A stretch of DNA of 64,000 bases from Streptomyces aurantiacus. GTDB taxonomy: Bacteria; Actinomycetota; Actinomycetes; Streptomycetales; Streptomycetaceae. A program made the position numbers and the translations under genes. Shown here piece after piece: positions 46,258 through 54,805 of the stretch. The stretch is taken from the NCBI RefSeq assembly GCF_027107535.1, contig NZ_CP114283.1, positions 4,526,001-4,590,000 on the forward strand, written 5' to 3'. Within the stretch, counting starts at the first letter, position 1; every line of letters begins with the position of its first letter. Under the pieces are notes generated by a model. The model saw only the letters and a list, made by a program, of their open reading frames with translations. It ran no database searches and was not told where the DNA came from.

Positions 46258-46716
46258 GGCTGTGGAGCCGCTCGGCGTGCCTCGGTGGCCAGGGTAGGGC
46301 GGGATCAAAGGCACCCGCGGTGCACCAGCCACCATCGTCATCGACGGCAGTCTCTGCCCGCGGGGCGTCCTGTCCCCATCAGCCCTGCGGGCCGGCTGTG
46401 GCCGTGTCTCCTGCCGCGTCATCGGCAAGCAGCGTCGACGCCACCATGCGCTTGCCTGCGGTCTCGCCGACTGACCGGCACGGCCGGCTGCGCACGTGCG
46501 CGCAGACCTCCAAGCCCTTACCGATCCCCCTACCGGACCCCGTAGTACGCCGCGTACGGTCTGCGCAGGTCAGGCCGTGTGGTCGGCCCGACCAGGCAGC
46601 CCCGAAACCCTGCCCCCGGTCTCTTCCGGCTCTTCCGGTCCTTCGGTTGTGGGCGCGGTTTCGGTGGTGGGCGGCAGGGTGCGGGGTGTCCGGAGCAGCG
46701 GGAAGAGGGGCGGGCG
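46258..46716. other. Gap without recognisable gene
   Basis: About 460 bp of proline/arginine-rich frames in all directions with no motif. Probably decayed or intergenic. Confidence 0.35.
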
Positions 46717-46995
46717 GTGGGTGGTTCGAAGGCGTATCCGTACGGATCCACAGCAGCGGTCCGCGGCCACGTGCTGACGGCACTCGGGGTGCTGAGGGTG
46801 GCAACAGCCGACCAGGTACGGCAGCTGATGTGCCCGGGCCACCAGGACAACAAGGCGGTGCGCAACGCCTCCCTCGATCTCGCGCGCCACGGGCTGGCCC
46901 TCTCGGAGGACTCCACCCGGCAGGGACAGAAGCTGTGGAGGGCCTGCCCGCCCGATCATGTTCGGGTGGGCGGAGCCCGCACGGCGGTCAGCTGA
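46717..46995 (+). pseudogene. Replication-relaxation family protein, N-terminal fragment
   Basis: AYPYGSTAAVRGHVLTALGV, LRVATADQVRQLMCPGHQDN and KAVRNASLDLARHGLALSED form the winged-helix start of plasmid or ICE replication-relaxation proteins. The frame switches to unrelated residues after KLWRACPP and stops. This is a scrap of an integrative or conjugative element. Confidence 0.65.
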
Positions 46996-47019
46996 ACCGA
47001 AGTCGTTCATGCCGTTGCC

Positions 47020-47029
47020 GTTATATAAC
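47020..47029. promoter_or_regulatory. Palindrome in the ArsR promoter
   Basis: GTTATATAAC is a perfect 10-bp palindrome 20 nt before the GTG of the ArsR gene. It doubles as an AT-rich -10-like region and is a candidate operator. Confidence 0.45.
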
Positions 47030-47049
47030 TGACGAAGTATGGTCAAGGT

Positions 47050-47397
47050 GTGTCCCTGCCGTTCGAAGTGCTGGCCGATCCCACACGGCGACGGATACTC
47101 GGGCTGCTCCTCGGCCGCCCCCGACTGGTGGGGGAGGTCGCCCACGAACTGGGGATGAGTCAGCCGCGGGTGTCCAAGCATCTCCGGGTGCTGCGTGAGG
47201 CCGGGCTGGTCACGGTCCGACCGGAAGCGCAGCGCCGCTGGTACGAGCTCCGCCCGGAGCCGTTGGCCGATCTCGACGCCTGGCTCGCACCGTATCGCCG
47301 ACTGTGGACCGAACGCCTGGACGCATTGGAACGACACCTGGAAACGATGCCCGACGCCCCCGAGGAACAGCCGCGTCGCTCAACCGAGGAGCCGTGA
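47050..47397 (+). CDS. ArsR family regulator
   Basis: A 115-residue winged-helix repressor: FEVLADPTRRRILGLLLGRP, VGEVAHELGMSQPRVSKHLR, VLREAGLVTVRPEAQRRWYE. The metal-binding cysteine motif of metal sensors is absent, and the tail LAPYRRLWTERLDALERHL is typical of the SRPBCC-linked group. GTG 47050 is the start. Its stop is 4 nt before the SRPBCC gene. Confidence 0.9.
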   Translation: MSLPFEVLADPTRRRILGLLLGRPRLVGEVAHELGMSQPRVSKHLRVLREAGLVTVRPEAQRRWYELRPEPLADLDAWLAPYRRLWTERLDALERHLETMPDAPEEQPRRSTEEP

Positions 47398-47401
47398 AGT
47401 C

Positions 47402-47839
47402 ATGAGCGCGACCAATGTCACCCCCTTCGACGGCCGGCCTGCCCTGCAGTTCGAACGTCATCTGAAGCACAGCCGCGACAAGGTCTGGCTGGCGGTCACC
47501 GATCCCCAGCAGCTGAGCCAGTGGTATCCGTTTCGGGTGACGGGGCTGGAGCCCAGGACCGGCGGTCGCATGACCTTCGACGACGGCGAGGGCACGATCT
47601 ACTCGGCCACCATCACCGACTTCGACCCGCCGCGGCTGTTCGCCTTCGACGAGCACGACCCGGACGGTAAGGAGAGGGAGTTCGACGATCATCTCAGGTT
47701 CGAGCTGCGCGACGAAGGGGCCGGCTGTCTCCTGGTGTTCACCCACGTCATGGCCGATCCCGCGATCGCCGACAGTGCCTCCGGAGGCTGGGAGTCGTCG
47801 CTGGATCAGCTCGCGACGCAGCTCGACACAGCTGGATGA
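47402..47839 (+). CDS. SRPBCC (AHSA1-like) domain protein
   Basis: 145 residues with the START/Bet v1-like fold: FERHLKHSRDKVWLAVTDPQ, LSQWYPFRVTGLEPRTGGRM, CLLVFTHVMAD, and a terminal helix GGWESSLDQLATQLDT. It binds a hydrophobic ligand in the fold's cavity in other members; the ligand here is unknown. It is translated with the upstream ArsR regulator, a widespread pair. Confidence 0.88.
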   Translation: MSATNVTPFDGRPALQFERHLKHSRDKVWLAVTDPQQLSQWYPFRVTGLEPRTGGRMTFDDGEGTIYSATITDFDPPRLFAFDEHDPDGKEREFDDHLRFELRDEGAGCLLVFTHVMADPAIADSASGGWESSLDQLATQLDTAG

Positions 47840-48065
47840 CCGCCCGAAACAGCGGAGCCGCCGCCCGGCCGTTCAGCTTGAGTTTTCACCTTCTTCGCGG
47901 CGTTGCCTGCCACGAAACGATCGACACTCCCACGTGAGCAGCGCCTGCGATCGCCCCTCTCCATGAGCGGCATACGGTTTCGGAACACCGGCGGAGTAAA
48001 GCCTCGTTGCGTCGGTGTTTCACAACTCGTTCCTCGCAAGGCGCAGGGGCAACCGGGAGCTTTCG

Positions 48066-49649
48066 CTATGCCGGCGGCCTTACCTGCCGGCCGTCGGTAT
48101 TCAACAGGCGGCGGATCGTGTCCAAGTCCAGCGCCGGGTTCGCAGCCGCATCGTGGGCCAGCTCCTCGTCGTCGAGGAGTACTGCCAGCCGGGACTGCGG
48201 AAGGTTCGGGTGGCGCGTCGCCGCAGCCCTCACGGCATGTTCCGGGTCTTGGGTGAGCCGTTCCACGGCTGTTGGTTCAGTTTCGGGGTCGCGTGCGGCC
48301 AAGGCCCGGACCTCGGGGTCCTCGTGGTCGGCGAAGGCGGCCAGTCCGTTGGTCGGGAAGTTCGGCCGGGTGGTGAGGTGGCTGCGCTCGGGGCCGGTGT
48401 ACTCGAGGAAGCTGCGCAGCAGAAGTGGCGCGGGGGCGTCTGGATGGTTCTGGGCCAGCAGGACGCGTACGCCGAGGTCGTCGTCGGCGGCCAGGCGTGC
48501 GACGAGGTCCGGTGGCAGCAGGTGGTTTCTGGCTGCCTGTCGGCGCAGGAGTGGGTGGTTGGAGAGTGCGTTTCCGCGGACGGTCTTGGGATCCCGGGGC
48601 ACCTCGGGCGCAGGGTGGAAGACGAAGTAATGGTCCATGGGGACCTGGTAGTCGATCCGGGCCCGTTCCTCCTCGCTCAACGTGGGGTGGAGGGATACGG
48701 CCAGCCGGACGCCGGGGTGGGGGTCCGTCGTGAGCGCGTGGAGCTCGGCCGGTCCCAGGTCCGCGCGGTACGCAATGTTCGTGCGCACGTGCGGGTCTGG
48801 ATCGGCGACGAGTGCGCGGCGCTCGGCGGGGCCGAGGTCTGCGCGGTGCGCGATCAGGCCCCGTATCCGCGGAACCGGGTCGGCGGCCAGGAGGACCACT
48901 GCGTCGGGAGGGAGGGTGGGGTTGACGGCGATCATCGCCTTGTCCTCCTTGCCGACGGGCCTGGCGAGGACGTCGTCCACCACAGCTCTGCTGAGGGCGT
49001 GGTGGAGCAGTATGTCGGTACGGCCGTGACTCGGTTGGTCAGGGAGCGCGCTCTCCACCCACGCCGGATCCTGATGGCGCGCGTGCCGCTGCGCCGTCTC
49101 CCGGACGCCGTCGTCGGGATCTGTGAGCAGTGCGGCCCGCATGTCTGCGGACAGCGATGCCCACCTGCCGACCCCCCAACGGCGGACCTTCGAGATCGGA
49201 TGTGTGGGCATGGATCGGCCCAGCCTGGTGGAGATCTGCTGGTAAAGGAGACCGCCCAGGAGTTCGTCGTCATACGTGCTGATCATGTGGACGACGGCCT
49301 CGTCGGGCAGGGGCCTGGGCTGGGCAGGGGCGGCCACCTGCGGTCCCTCGGCGAGGTGGGCGCGGACGAACCACTCGGGATCGTCCAGCAGTCGAACTCG
49401 CTGGGCCGGATCGACATGGGGGTTACGGGCGAAGAAGCTGCGGGTGTAGGTGTCGGGGTGCTCGATCACCGCGTCGACGACGGCGTCGGGCAGGATCCGG
49501 TCCCGGCACAGCACCATCCGTACGGCAAGCGGAGCGTCGGAGAGCAGCCGCAGGAGGACGCTCTCCGTCACGGACGGGTTGAGAGCCAGCCCGGCGAGCC
49601 GACGAGTGGGGAGATCGGCGTCCGCCCAGATCCGGTCAGGCGTAGGCAT
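48066..49649 (-). CDS. Leucine-rich-variant (LRV/HEAT-like) repeat protein
   Basis: 527 residues built of roughly 24-residue helical repeats. Examples are VVLLAADPVPRIRGLIAHRA, RALVADPDPHVRTNIAYRA and HALTTDPHPGVRLAVSLHP, each with a DPxPxVR core. Similar units occur from residue 20 to 510. The repeats form a solenoid, usually a protein-interaction scaffold. No enzymatic domain or membrane segment is seen. It is a single gene with no partner; the 230-bp gaps on either side are empty. ATG 49649 was chosen. Confidence 0.75.
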   Translation of the reverse strand: MPTPDRIWADADLPTRRLAGLALNPSVTESVLLRLLSDAPLAVRMVLCRDRILPDAVVDAVIEHPDTYTRSFFARNPHVDPAQRVRLLDDPEWFVRAHLAEGPQVAAPAQPRPLPDEAVVHMISTYDDELLGGLLYQQISTRLGRSMPTHPISKVRRWGVGRWASLSADMRAALLTDPDDGVRETAQRHARHQDPAWVESALPDQPSHGRTDILLHHALSRAVVDDVLARPVGKEDKAMIAVNPTLPPDAVVLLAADPVPRIRGLIAHRADLGPAERRALVADPDPHVRTNIAYRADLGPAELHALTTDPHPGVRLAVSLHPTLSEEERARIDYQVPMDHYFVFHPAPEVPRDPKTVRGNALSNHPLLRRQAARNHLLPPDLVARLAADDDLGVRVLLAQNHPDAPAPLLLRSFLEYTGPERSHLTTRPNFPTNGLAAFADHEDPEVRALAARDPETEPTAVERLTQDPEHAVRAAATRHPNLPQSRLAVLLDDEELAHDAAANPALDLDTIRRLLNTDGRQVRPPA

Positions 49650-49893
49650 GCCTTGTACCCCCAAGGTGTCAACCGCCTCGTGAAGACGTGGTCCACGACC
49701 TTATCCGCCGTGCACAGCGACGGGCCGAGCGTTGGGTAGCGCCGCCTGGGGTCCCGTCCAGACGGTCGCGCGCTGGCGAGGCGGGCTCCCGAGAGTCCGA
49801 CGCGGATGGGCTGCATGCCATGCGAACTGCAGAGTTCACCTCACGTGGGCCTGGTCGGTGCCGAACCATAGTTACCGAGGGTAAAACTCAAGC

Positions 49894-50190
49894 TCATTGG
49901 CGAAGCCATATGAGGATGATGGTTGCTGCGGCGATGGTGCCAAGGAAGACGTGCCCGCGTTGGTCGTAGCGCGTGGCTACCGCTCGGAATTGCTTGAGCT
50001 TGTTGATTGCCCGCTCGACAGTGTTGCGCTTCTTGTAGCGGCCTTCGTCGAAGCCATGCGCTCGCCCGCCACGTGCGCCTTTACGCAGGCGGGCAGCCTG
50101 GCTGTCGCTCTTCTCCGGGATCGCGTGACGGATGCCCCGGCGGCGCAGATATTCACGGCACGGGCCGTTGCTGTATGCCTTGTCGGCCGC
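49894..50190 (-). pseudogene. IS5-family transposase, C-terminal relic
   Basis: Reverse-strand ADKAYSNGPCREYLRRRGIR, HAIPEKSDSQAARLR and KKRNTVERAINKLKQFRAVA with a terminal TIILIWLRQ form the end of an IS5 transposase. The N-terminal two-thirds is missing. Confidence 0.75.
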
Positions 50191-50327
50191 GCGGCTGTCC
50201 GGTGATGGGCATGCGTGATCTCTGTCCAAAGTCCAACTGGGGTATGCGGGGTCTGCCCGGTCCCGGCTGCACCGCGAACCGCGGGTGCAGCCGAGACCAC
50301 CCTCGCCCTTACACGAAGGGCGCCCGG

Positions 50328-50555
50328 TCAGCGCGGGGCGAAGGCGTCGACCGCCAGGACGCCGTCGTCGTCCATACGGACCCGGTCGGCGAGCTGGGCA
50401 AGAACCTGCTCCGGCTCAAGGCCAGTGCGGGCGGCCGTCGCGCGCAGCCGACGGCTCACATCAGCAGACAGCCACACCTGCGCCGTCAACTCATCACCCG
50501 CATCCAGCCGCTCCCCCTGCCAGGCAGCGCGACGGGCGAGGGCGCCCTCGCGCTG
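50328..50555 (-). pseudogene. Hypothetical C-terminal fragment
   Basis: The reverse frame gives AAWQGERLDAGDELTAQVWL, SADVSRRLRATAARTGLEPE and QVLAQLADRVRMDDDGVLAV before a stop at 50328. This is good protein-like sequence without a start; the 5' side is replaced by the Tn3 relic. It resembles a small DNA-binding or antitoxin-like protein, unproven. Confidence 0.4.
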
Positions 50556-50740
50556 TGTCTGTGGACAAGCTCACCGACGCGGACCGCCGGGCGCTGTCGC
50601 CGCTGTTCTGGACCCATGTGAATCCGTACGGCCGGTTCGAGCTGGACATGAACAGCCGCCTCGATCTGGACCTGTCCATCCGGGCCACGGTGCCCGGTCC
50701 GCGCACCCCGCAGGACGAGGCAGCCCCAGCCCCGGCATGA
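50556..50740 (+). pseudogene. Tn3-family transposase, extreme C-terminus
   Basis: [20 protein letters not shown] then [20 protein letters not shown] is the conserved end of Tn3 transposases, closely matching the end of the relic at 24610. It has no core domain and is a second, independent Tn3 scar. Confidence 0.7.
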
Positions 50741-50761
50741 GACTCGGGCTCCGGGCCGGCC

Positions 50762-51643
50762 CTACCTCGTGAGGGGCTCCACTCCGAGGAGGGCTGCGGT
50801 TTTGGTGTAGACGGTCCGGGCGAGAGTGTCGTTCAGGGCCAGGCGCGAAGGGGTGTCCGGCTGGGACTCGCTGAAGAAGCCGCCGCTGGGGCGCGGTGCG
50901 GGCGAGGCGCTGGCGAGCCAGACTGGGGTCTGCACACCTTCGTCCGGGGTGATGGCGAACGGGCGGAACAGCGGGGCGGTCAGCCGCATCAGACCGCCGG
51001 CGTTGCTGTTCATCCCTGTGCCCTTGACCATGCCGGGATTGGCGTTGTACAGGCTCATGCCGTCAGGCAGGCGGTGTGCGAGTTCTCGCGCGGCCAGGAG
51101 GCTGACGAGTTTGCTCGTCGCGTAGACGTTGATCTGGTTGTAGAAGCGCTTGCTCCACGATGTTCCCGCGACATCCGGATCGGTGGCATCGAGCCTGCCA
51201 CGCTTTTCCACGAACGAGGACATGTTGATGATCCGCGCTTCGAGCGTGAGTACTCCCTCGGTCAGAAGGGCGTGGGTGAGTAGGAACGGGGCGTGGTGAT
51301 TGAGCGCGTAGGTGCGTTCCACGCCGTCCGGCGTCTGCTCGTACCGGGGGAACGCCGCTCCTGCGTTGTTGATGAGGACGTCCACCGGGTGTCTGTCGGC
51401 GGCCAGTTTCGCTGCCAGTGCCTTTACCTGCGACCACTGTTCCAGGTCAGCGGTGTACGTCCGCGGCGGTGCCGCGTCACTGCCCGCAGGGGCCAGGCCG
51501 CGCAGGCTGTCGGCGGCAGCCCGGGTGCGCGTCGCGTCCCGGCCGACGAGGACGACATTCTGACCGGCCTTGACCAGGTGGCGTGCCGCCACCAGGCCCA
51601 GGCCCGAGGCTCCGCCCGTGATGACCGCGATCCCGCTGCTCAT
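50762..51643 (-). CDS. Short-chain dehydrogenase/reductase
   Basis: 293 residues. Cofactor motif TGGASGLGLVAARHL, NNAG motif DVLINNAGAAFPRYE, active site Ser in IINMSSFVEKRG and Tyr-Lys in VYATSKLVSLLAAREL, all intact. The retinol-dehydrogenase-like layout (NHHAPFLLTHALL) suggests a medium-length carbonyl reductase. Its ATG overlaps the MarR stop (ATGA), so it is under MarR control from the dyad at 52127. Confidence 0.9.
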   Translation of the reverse strand: MSSGIAVITGGASGLGLVAARHLVKAGQNVVLVGRDATRTRAAADSLRGLAPAGSDAAPPRTYTADLEQWSQVKALAAKLAADRHPVDVLINNAGAAFPRYEQTPDGVERTYALNHHAPFLLTHALLTEGVLTLEARIINMSSFVEKRGRLDATDPDVAGTSWSKRFYNQINVYATSKLVSLLAARELAHRLPDGMSLYNANPGMVKGTGMNSNAGGLMRLTAPLFRPFAITPDEGVQTPVWLASASPAPRPSGGFFSESQPDTPSRLALNDTLARTVYTKTAALLGVEPLTR

Positions 51644-52113
51644 TGCTGCTCCTCTTTCACAGTGTCCTTGATGCTGGCGGCCTCACCTGTCGGGCAGGGG
51701 CCGTCGATCACTTCGCGGAGAAGCGTGTGCAGGCGCAGCCTGCTCTCGTGGTCAAGGCGGGCGAAGGGTGAGTGCTCGGTGGTGTGCTGGATGACGCGAT
51801 CGCGCAGCGCGCATCCCTCGGGGGTGAGCTGGATGACTTTCGCGCGGCGGTCGGTGGGGTGGGGCACTCGGCGGACCAGGCCGCGCTTCTCCAGCCGGTC
51901 AATCATCGACGTGGCGGTTGAGGCGTCGCACTGCAAGAGGTCGGCCAGACGGCGCGCGGTCATCTCCCGCCCGCGGCTCAGCCTCCACAGCGCATCGGTC
52001 TGAGTGTCAGTCAGCCCCGCTTCCCGGGCCAGGTCTCTGAGCTCGGTATGCACCTGGGTGCGAATTGCGACCAGGTAGTCGTGAAGCTCTTCGGTCAGCT
52101 GCCGATCATCCAT
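51640..52113 (-). CDS. MarR family regulator
   Basis: A 157-residue winged-helix repressor: LRDLAREAGLTDTQTDALWR, EMTARRLADLLQCDASTATS, MIDRLEKRGLVRRVPHPTDR and RRAKVIQLTPEG (the wing). The DxRxK-type wing is present. ATG 52113 lies just downstream of a 29-bp dyad; an in-frame ATG at 52155 sits in the dyad itself. It is co-transcribed with the SDR gene and likely regulates it in response to a phenolic or oxidant ligand. Confidence 0.92.
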   Translation of the reverse strand: MDDRQLTEELHDYLVAIRTQVHTELRDLAREAGLTDTQTDALWRLSRGREMTARRLADLLQCDASTATSMIDRLEKRGLVRRVPHPTDRRAKVIQLTPEGCALRDRVIQHTTEHSPFARLDHESRLRLHTLLREVIDGPCPTGEAASIKDTVKEEQQ

Positions 52114-52126
52114 GACCACACAGTAT

Positions 52127-52155
52127 ATGGATAATCCAATCATTGGAAAATCCAT
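52127..52155. promoter_or_regulatory. MarR operator, 29-bp dyad
   Basis: ATGGAT-AA-TCCAAT-C-ATTGGA-AA-ATCCAT is symmetric about 52141 except for the two AA steps. It includes a perfect TCCAAT-C-ATTGGA core (52135-52147). It begins 14 nt upstream of the MarR start and overlaps the likely promoter. Confidence 0.8.
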
Positions 52156-52421
52156 GTACTACGTGGGCCCCTCCAGTGTGGCGGGCTGGTCCGCCGTGAC
52201 GCTTAAGCCGCCCCGCCCTGCCGACGGCTGGATGCAGTGGCCCGACCCCTAAAAACGATCCTTTGCCCGAGCAAGATCAAAAATGGCCGGACGGGGGCCG
52301 CAGGGAAGCGGATCGACTCTCAGAACCCGTTCGCACGCAAAGGTGGCAGGAGAAGGGTTCTGAGACTTGCGTTGTGCGAAAATCAGGGTCCATGACGGCC
52401 CCTCAAGAACCTTCCGCCCGA

Positions 52422-52473
52422 GTGTGACTGTGCGCCGTAGGTGGCGGATGAGCGCTCTGCTTGGCGGAACTGA
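52422..52473 (+). repeat. 52-bp inverted repeat, left copy
   Basis: Matches the complement of 53408-53459 at 51 of 52 positions (difference at 52459). It contains TGTGCGCCGTAGGTGGCGG. The pair bounds a 1038-bp segment holding the sigma-like fragment and the pyridoxamine-oxidase-like gene. The surrounding 52156-52500 has no gene. Confidence 0.85.
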
Positions 52474-52504
52474 GAGTTGTAGTTGGCGGGACGCGCAGCG
52501 TAAA

Positions 52505-52666
52505 GGGCCTGAAAAGGAACCACCTCTTCAGACCCTTTCGTCCACGCTCACGGAGGTCGGCAAGCAGCACGGCCTGACGCGCGAGCGCATCCGCCAGATT
52601 GAGAAGCACGCGCTGGTCGAGCTGAAGAAGCTCGCCCGCGATACGGGCTTCGAGTCCGCGGCGTAA
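52505..52666 (+). pseudogene. Sigma-70 region 4-like C-terminal fragment
   Basis: LSSTLTEVGKQHGLTRERIR then QIEKHALVELKKLARDTGFE match sigma region 4.2, the -35-binding helix-turn-helix, and its tail. No regions 2 or 3 precede it, so it is a fragment or a tiny DNA-binding protein. An in-frame start as far back as 52367 would give 99 residues, mostly unlike sigma factors. Confidence 0.5.
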
Positions 52667-52756
52667 CCCCGGGCGGGGCTTGTGCCCCGCCCCTCACAAA
52701 CAGCCCCCAGCACGCCTTCCGCCTGGCGGTCGGCGGCTTCCTTGTGCGCAGGCCCG

Positions 52757-53302
52757 CTAGAAGGTGTAGCGGGTGTGGCTGAACACCTGGCCGTCGTGCC
52801 CGAAGCCGTACGCCGTGCCGGGTGCCACCGCGAACAGCAGGTCGTTGCCCTTGCGGATGCTGTCGCCGAAGCCGTAGAAGATCCCCTCCGGCGAGGTGAT
52901 GTGGTCCCCGTACTGCGCCTCGAACGCGGCGATGACCTCGTCCTGCCGCGCCGGATCCGTCACCCGCTCCGCCATGCCCTCGATCACGATGTCGAGGCCC
53001 TCGGAGAGTGAGTAGTGCCCTGTGGTGAGTGCGCAGTGGGCATTGCCGGCCAGGTTCTTCGCCTTCTGCTCACCCAGCCCGGTGCTGAAGTGCAGCGCCC
53101 CGTCGTGCCAGGCGGCGATCAGCGGCGTGACGTGCAGCCGGCCGTCCGGCCGGACCGTGGTGATCCAGAAGACCTCGGAGGCGCGCAGCCGGCGTTGGGC
53201 CTCGGCCCAGTCGGTGGCAGTGACGTTCTCCGCGCCCGGGCGCGGGTTGAGCGCGGAGCTGTAGCGGGCGTCGAGCTCGGTCTTGGGCTGCTTCGGCGTC
53301 AT
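52757..53302 (-). CDS. Pyridoxamine 5'-phosphate oxidase family (flavin-binding split barrel) protein
   Basis: A 181-residue split-barrel protein binding FMN or F420: TTVRPDGRLHVTPLIAAWHD, ALHFSTGLGEQKAKNLAGNA, HCALTTGH, and a C-terminal GTAYGFGHDGQVFSHTRYTF. AGGAG precedes ATG 53302. It lies entirely between the two arms of a 52-bp inverted repeat, with its promoter near the right arm, next to a serine recombinase. An F420-dependent reductase role is possible. Confidence 0.85.
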   Translation of the reverse strand: MTPKQPKTELDARYSSALNPRPGAENVTATDWAEAQRRLRASEVFWITTVRPDGRLHVTPLIAAWHDGALHFSTGLGEQKAKNLAGNAHCALTTGHYSLSEGLDIVIEGMAERVTDPARQDEVIAAFEAQYGDHITSPEGIFYGFGDSIRKGNDLLFAVAPGTAYGFGHDGQVFSHTRYTF

Positions 53303-53384
53303 GCGGAACTCCTTTCCACTTCTTGCAACGAAGGCTACGCAGTCCGGCCCGGCGGCGCTCAGGCCCGGCTCCTGGCAGAGATCA

Positions 53385-54410
53385 ATGAGCACGAGGAACA
53401 GCACCGGTCAGTTCCGCCAAGTAGAGCGCTCATCCGCCACCTACGGCGCACAGTCACACCGAGCTGAGTCCGAAGCCGACCTCGTCGAGCACCGTCCGTG
53501 CCCGAAGTGCAAGGCCGCCCCCGGCTCGCCGTGCCGCTCGCGCAGCGGGGCAGTCACGAGCGCCTACCACACCGGCCGCTTCACCAAGGTCCCGAAGCTG
53601 GCGAAAGAACTGCGGGTGCCGACCCCGGCCAACCGAGGACCAGGGCAGCCCTGGCGTCCCGGCAAGTCGGTTCCCGCGGCCGTCGATCCCAGTCTGCCGA
53701 GCGCGGGCATCCGCATCGGGTACGCCCGTTGCTCGCACCTCAGCCAGGAGCTCGACTCCCAGCTGGACGCGCTCGCCAAGCACGGCATCAGCAGAGACAA
53801 GATCTTCAGCGAGAAGATCAGTACCCGGATCAAGGTCCGACCGCAGTTCGAGGAGGCGCTGAGGACCGCCCGGGATGTCAAAGCCCATGCCCCGCACTGC
53901 CGGGTCATCTTCACCGTGTTCGAGATGAAGAGACTCGGACGGGACGCGGCAGAGCTCACCGCCCTCGCGGACCATCTGACCGAGCACGGCCTGGTGCTGG
54001 AGCTGCTCGCCGGGCCGCTGCCCGGCATCTACGACCCCACCGGCCCCGGCAAGCTGCTGTTCGGCTTCTTCGCCGCGATGGCGGAGACGGAGCGGGAGAA
54101 CATCCGCGAATCGACCCTGGAAGGGCTGGAGACCGCGGCCCGAAAAGGCAAGTACGGCGGCCGGCCCCCGGTCATCACCGACGACATGCTGCACACCGTC
54201 CTGCGGCGCCGCGCGGGCGGCGAGTCCGTCGAGCAGATTCAGCCCGACCTGACTATCCCCACCGGCAAGCGCAAGGGACAGAACCCCTCGGTCGCAAGCA
54301 TCTACCGGGCGCTCGCCGAGCACGAGAAGACCCAGGCGTACCCAGAAGCAGTCGAGACGGCACACGCCGACTTCGTGGCCCTTCAGCAGCGTGATCGTAG
54401 CCCCGTGTAG
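53385..54410 (+). CDS. Serine recombinase with N-terminal zinc-finger-like domain
   Basis: About 341 residues. Residues 25-75 form a Cys/His domain (HRPCPKCKAAPGSPCRSRSG, SAYHTGRF). The resolvase domain follows: IRIGYARCSHLSQELDSQLD with the catalytic Ser, DKIFSEKISTRIKVRPQFEE, FTVFEMKRLGRDAAEL, GFFAAMAETERENIRESTLE. It ends with a helix-turn-helix C-terminus (VASIYRALAEH). The N-terminus is uncertain: the chosen ATG lies inside the segment bounded by the 52-bp repeat, whose right arm overlaps codons 9-25. Confidence 0.85.
   Translation: MSTRNSTGQFRQVERSSATYGAQSHRAESEADLVEHRPCPKCKAAPGSPCRSRSGAVTSAYHTGRFTKVPKLAKELRVPTPANRGPGQPWRPGKSVPAAVDPSLPSAGIRIGYARCSHLSQELDSQLDALAKHGISRDKIFSEKISTRIKVRPQFEEALRTARDVKAHAPHCRVIFTVFEMKRLGRDAAELTALADHLTEHGLVLELLAGPLPGIYDPTGPGKLLFGFFAAMAETERENIRESTLEGLETAARKGKYGGRPPVITDDMLHTVLRRRAGGESVEQIQPDLTIPTGKRKGQNPSVASIYRALAEHEKTQAYPEAVETAHADFVALQQRDRSPV
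53408..53459 (-). repeat. 52-bp inverted repeat, right copy
   Basis: The complement of 52422-52473 with one mismatch. It overlaps the beginning of the serine recombinase coding region and lies 105 bp behind the start of the pyridoxamine-oxidase-like gene. Confidence 0.85.
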
Positions 54411-54671
54411 TCACTCAACGCTACATGTCCGTTCCCCGTAGCTATACGAGAACAGGGCCTCTCCCGCCTCTCCCGCCTCTGCCGAGTCCAGGAGACGAGC
54501 GCGAAGGTCCGCCGCTGTGAGGGGCGATGCGGCGTCCGACGGCGCCGACGCAGAGCGCTCGTGATCGTCACTCGGCAGCCGACGGTTGGAGAGCAACAGG
54601 ACGAGGCCGATGAGCGCGACTGCCGCATTCCGCCTGCCGGCACAGCGAGGACGGTCCCCGCGCCGGGTCAT
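54411..54671 (-). CDS. Small single-pass membrane protein, hypothetical
   Basis: 86 residues: a basic start RRGDRPRCAGRR, one hydrophobic stretch AAVALIGLVLLLSN, then an Ala/Asp-rich extracytoplasmic tail ending GERTCSVE. No family is recognised. The stop lies directly beside the recombinase stop, so the genes converge. It may be real but short. Confidence 0.4.
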   Translation of the reverse strand: MTRRGDRPRCAGRRNAAVALIGLVLLLSNRRLPSDDHERSASAPSDAASPLTAADLRARLLDSAEAGEAGEALFSYSYGERTCSVE

Positions 54672-54805
54672 CGTCGGTCGAACGTCTCCGTACTCGTACA
54701 CCGCGTTCTCCTCATCACGCGGTCGTCGCCTCCATCGGCGCTCACCGTGCACCCGGCGCACATGACTGAGTCCTGCGTCAGCCGAACGTTCCGTCGACAG
54801 TCCAC

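Noticed and set aside
46254..47198. Roughly 310-codon forward frame
   Set aside because: Low-complexity Pro/Arg/Gly sequence that overlaps the replication-relaxation scrap and the ArsR gene in other frames.
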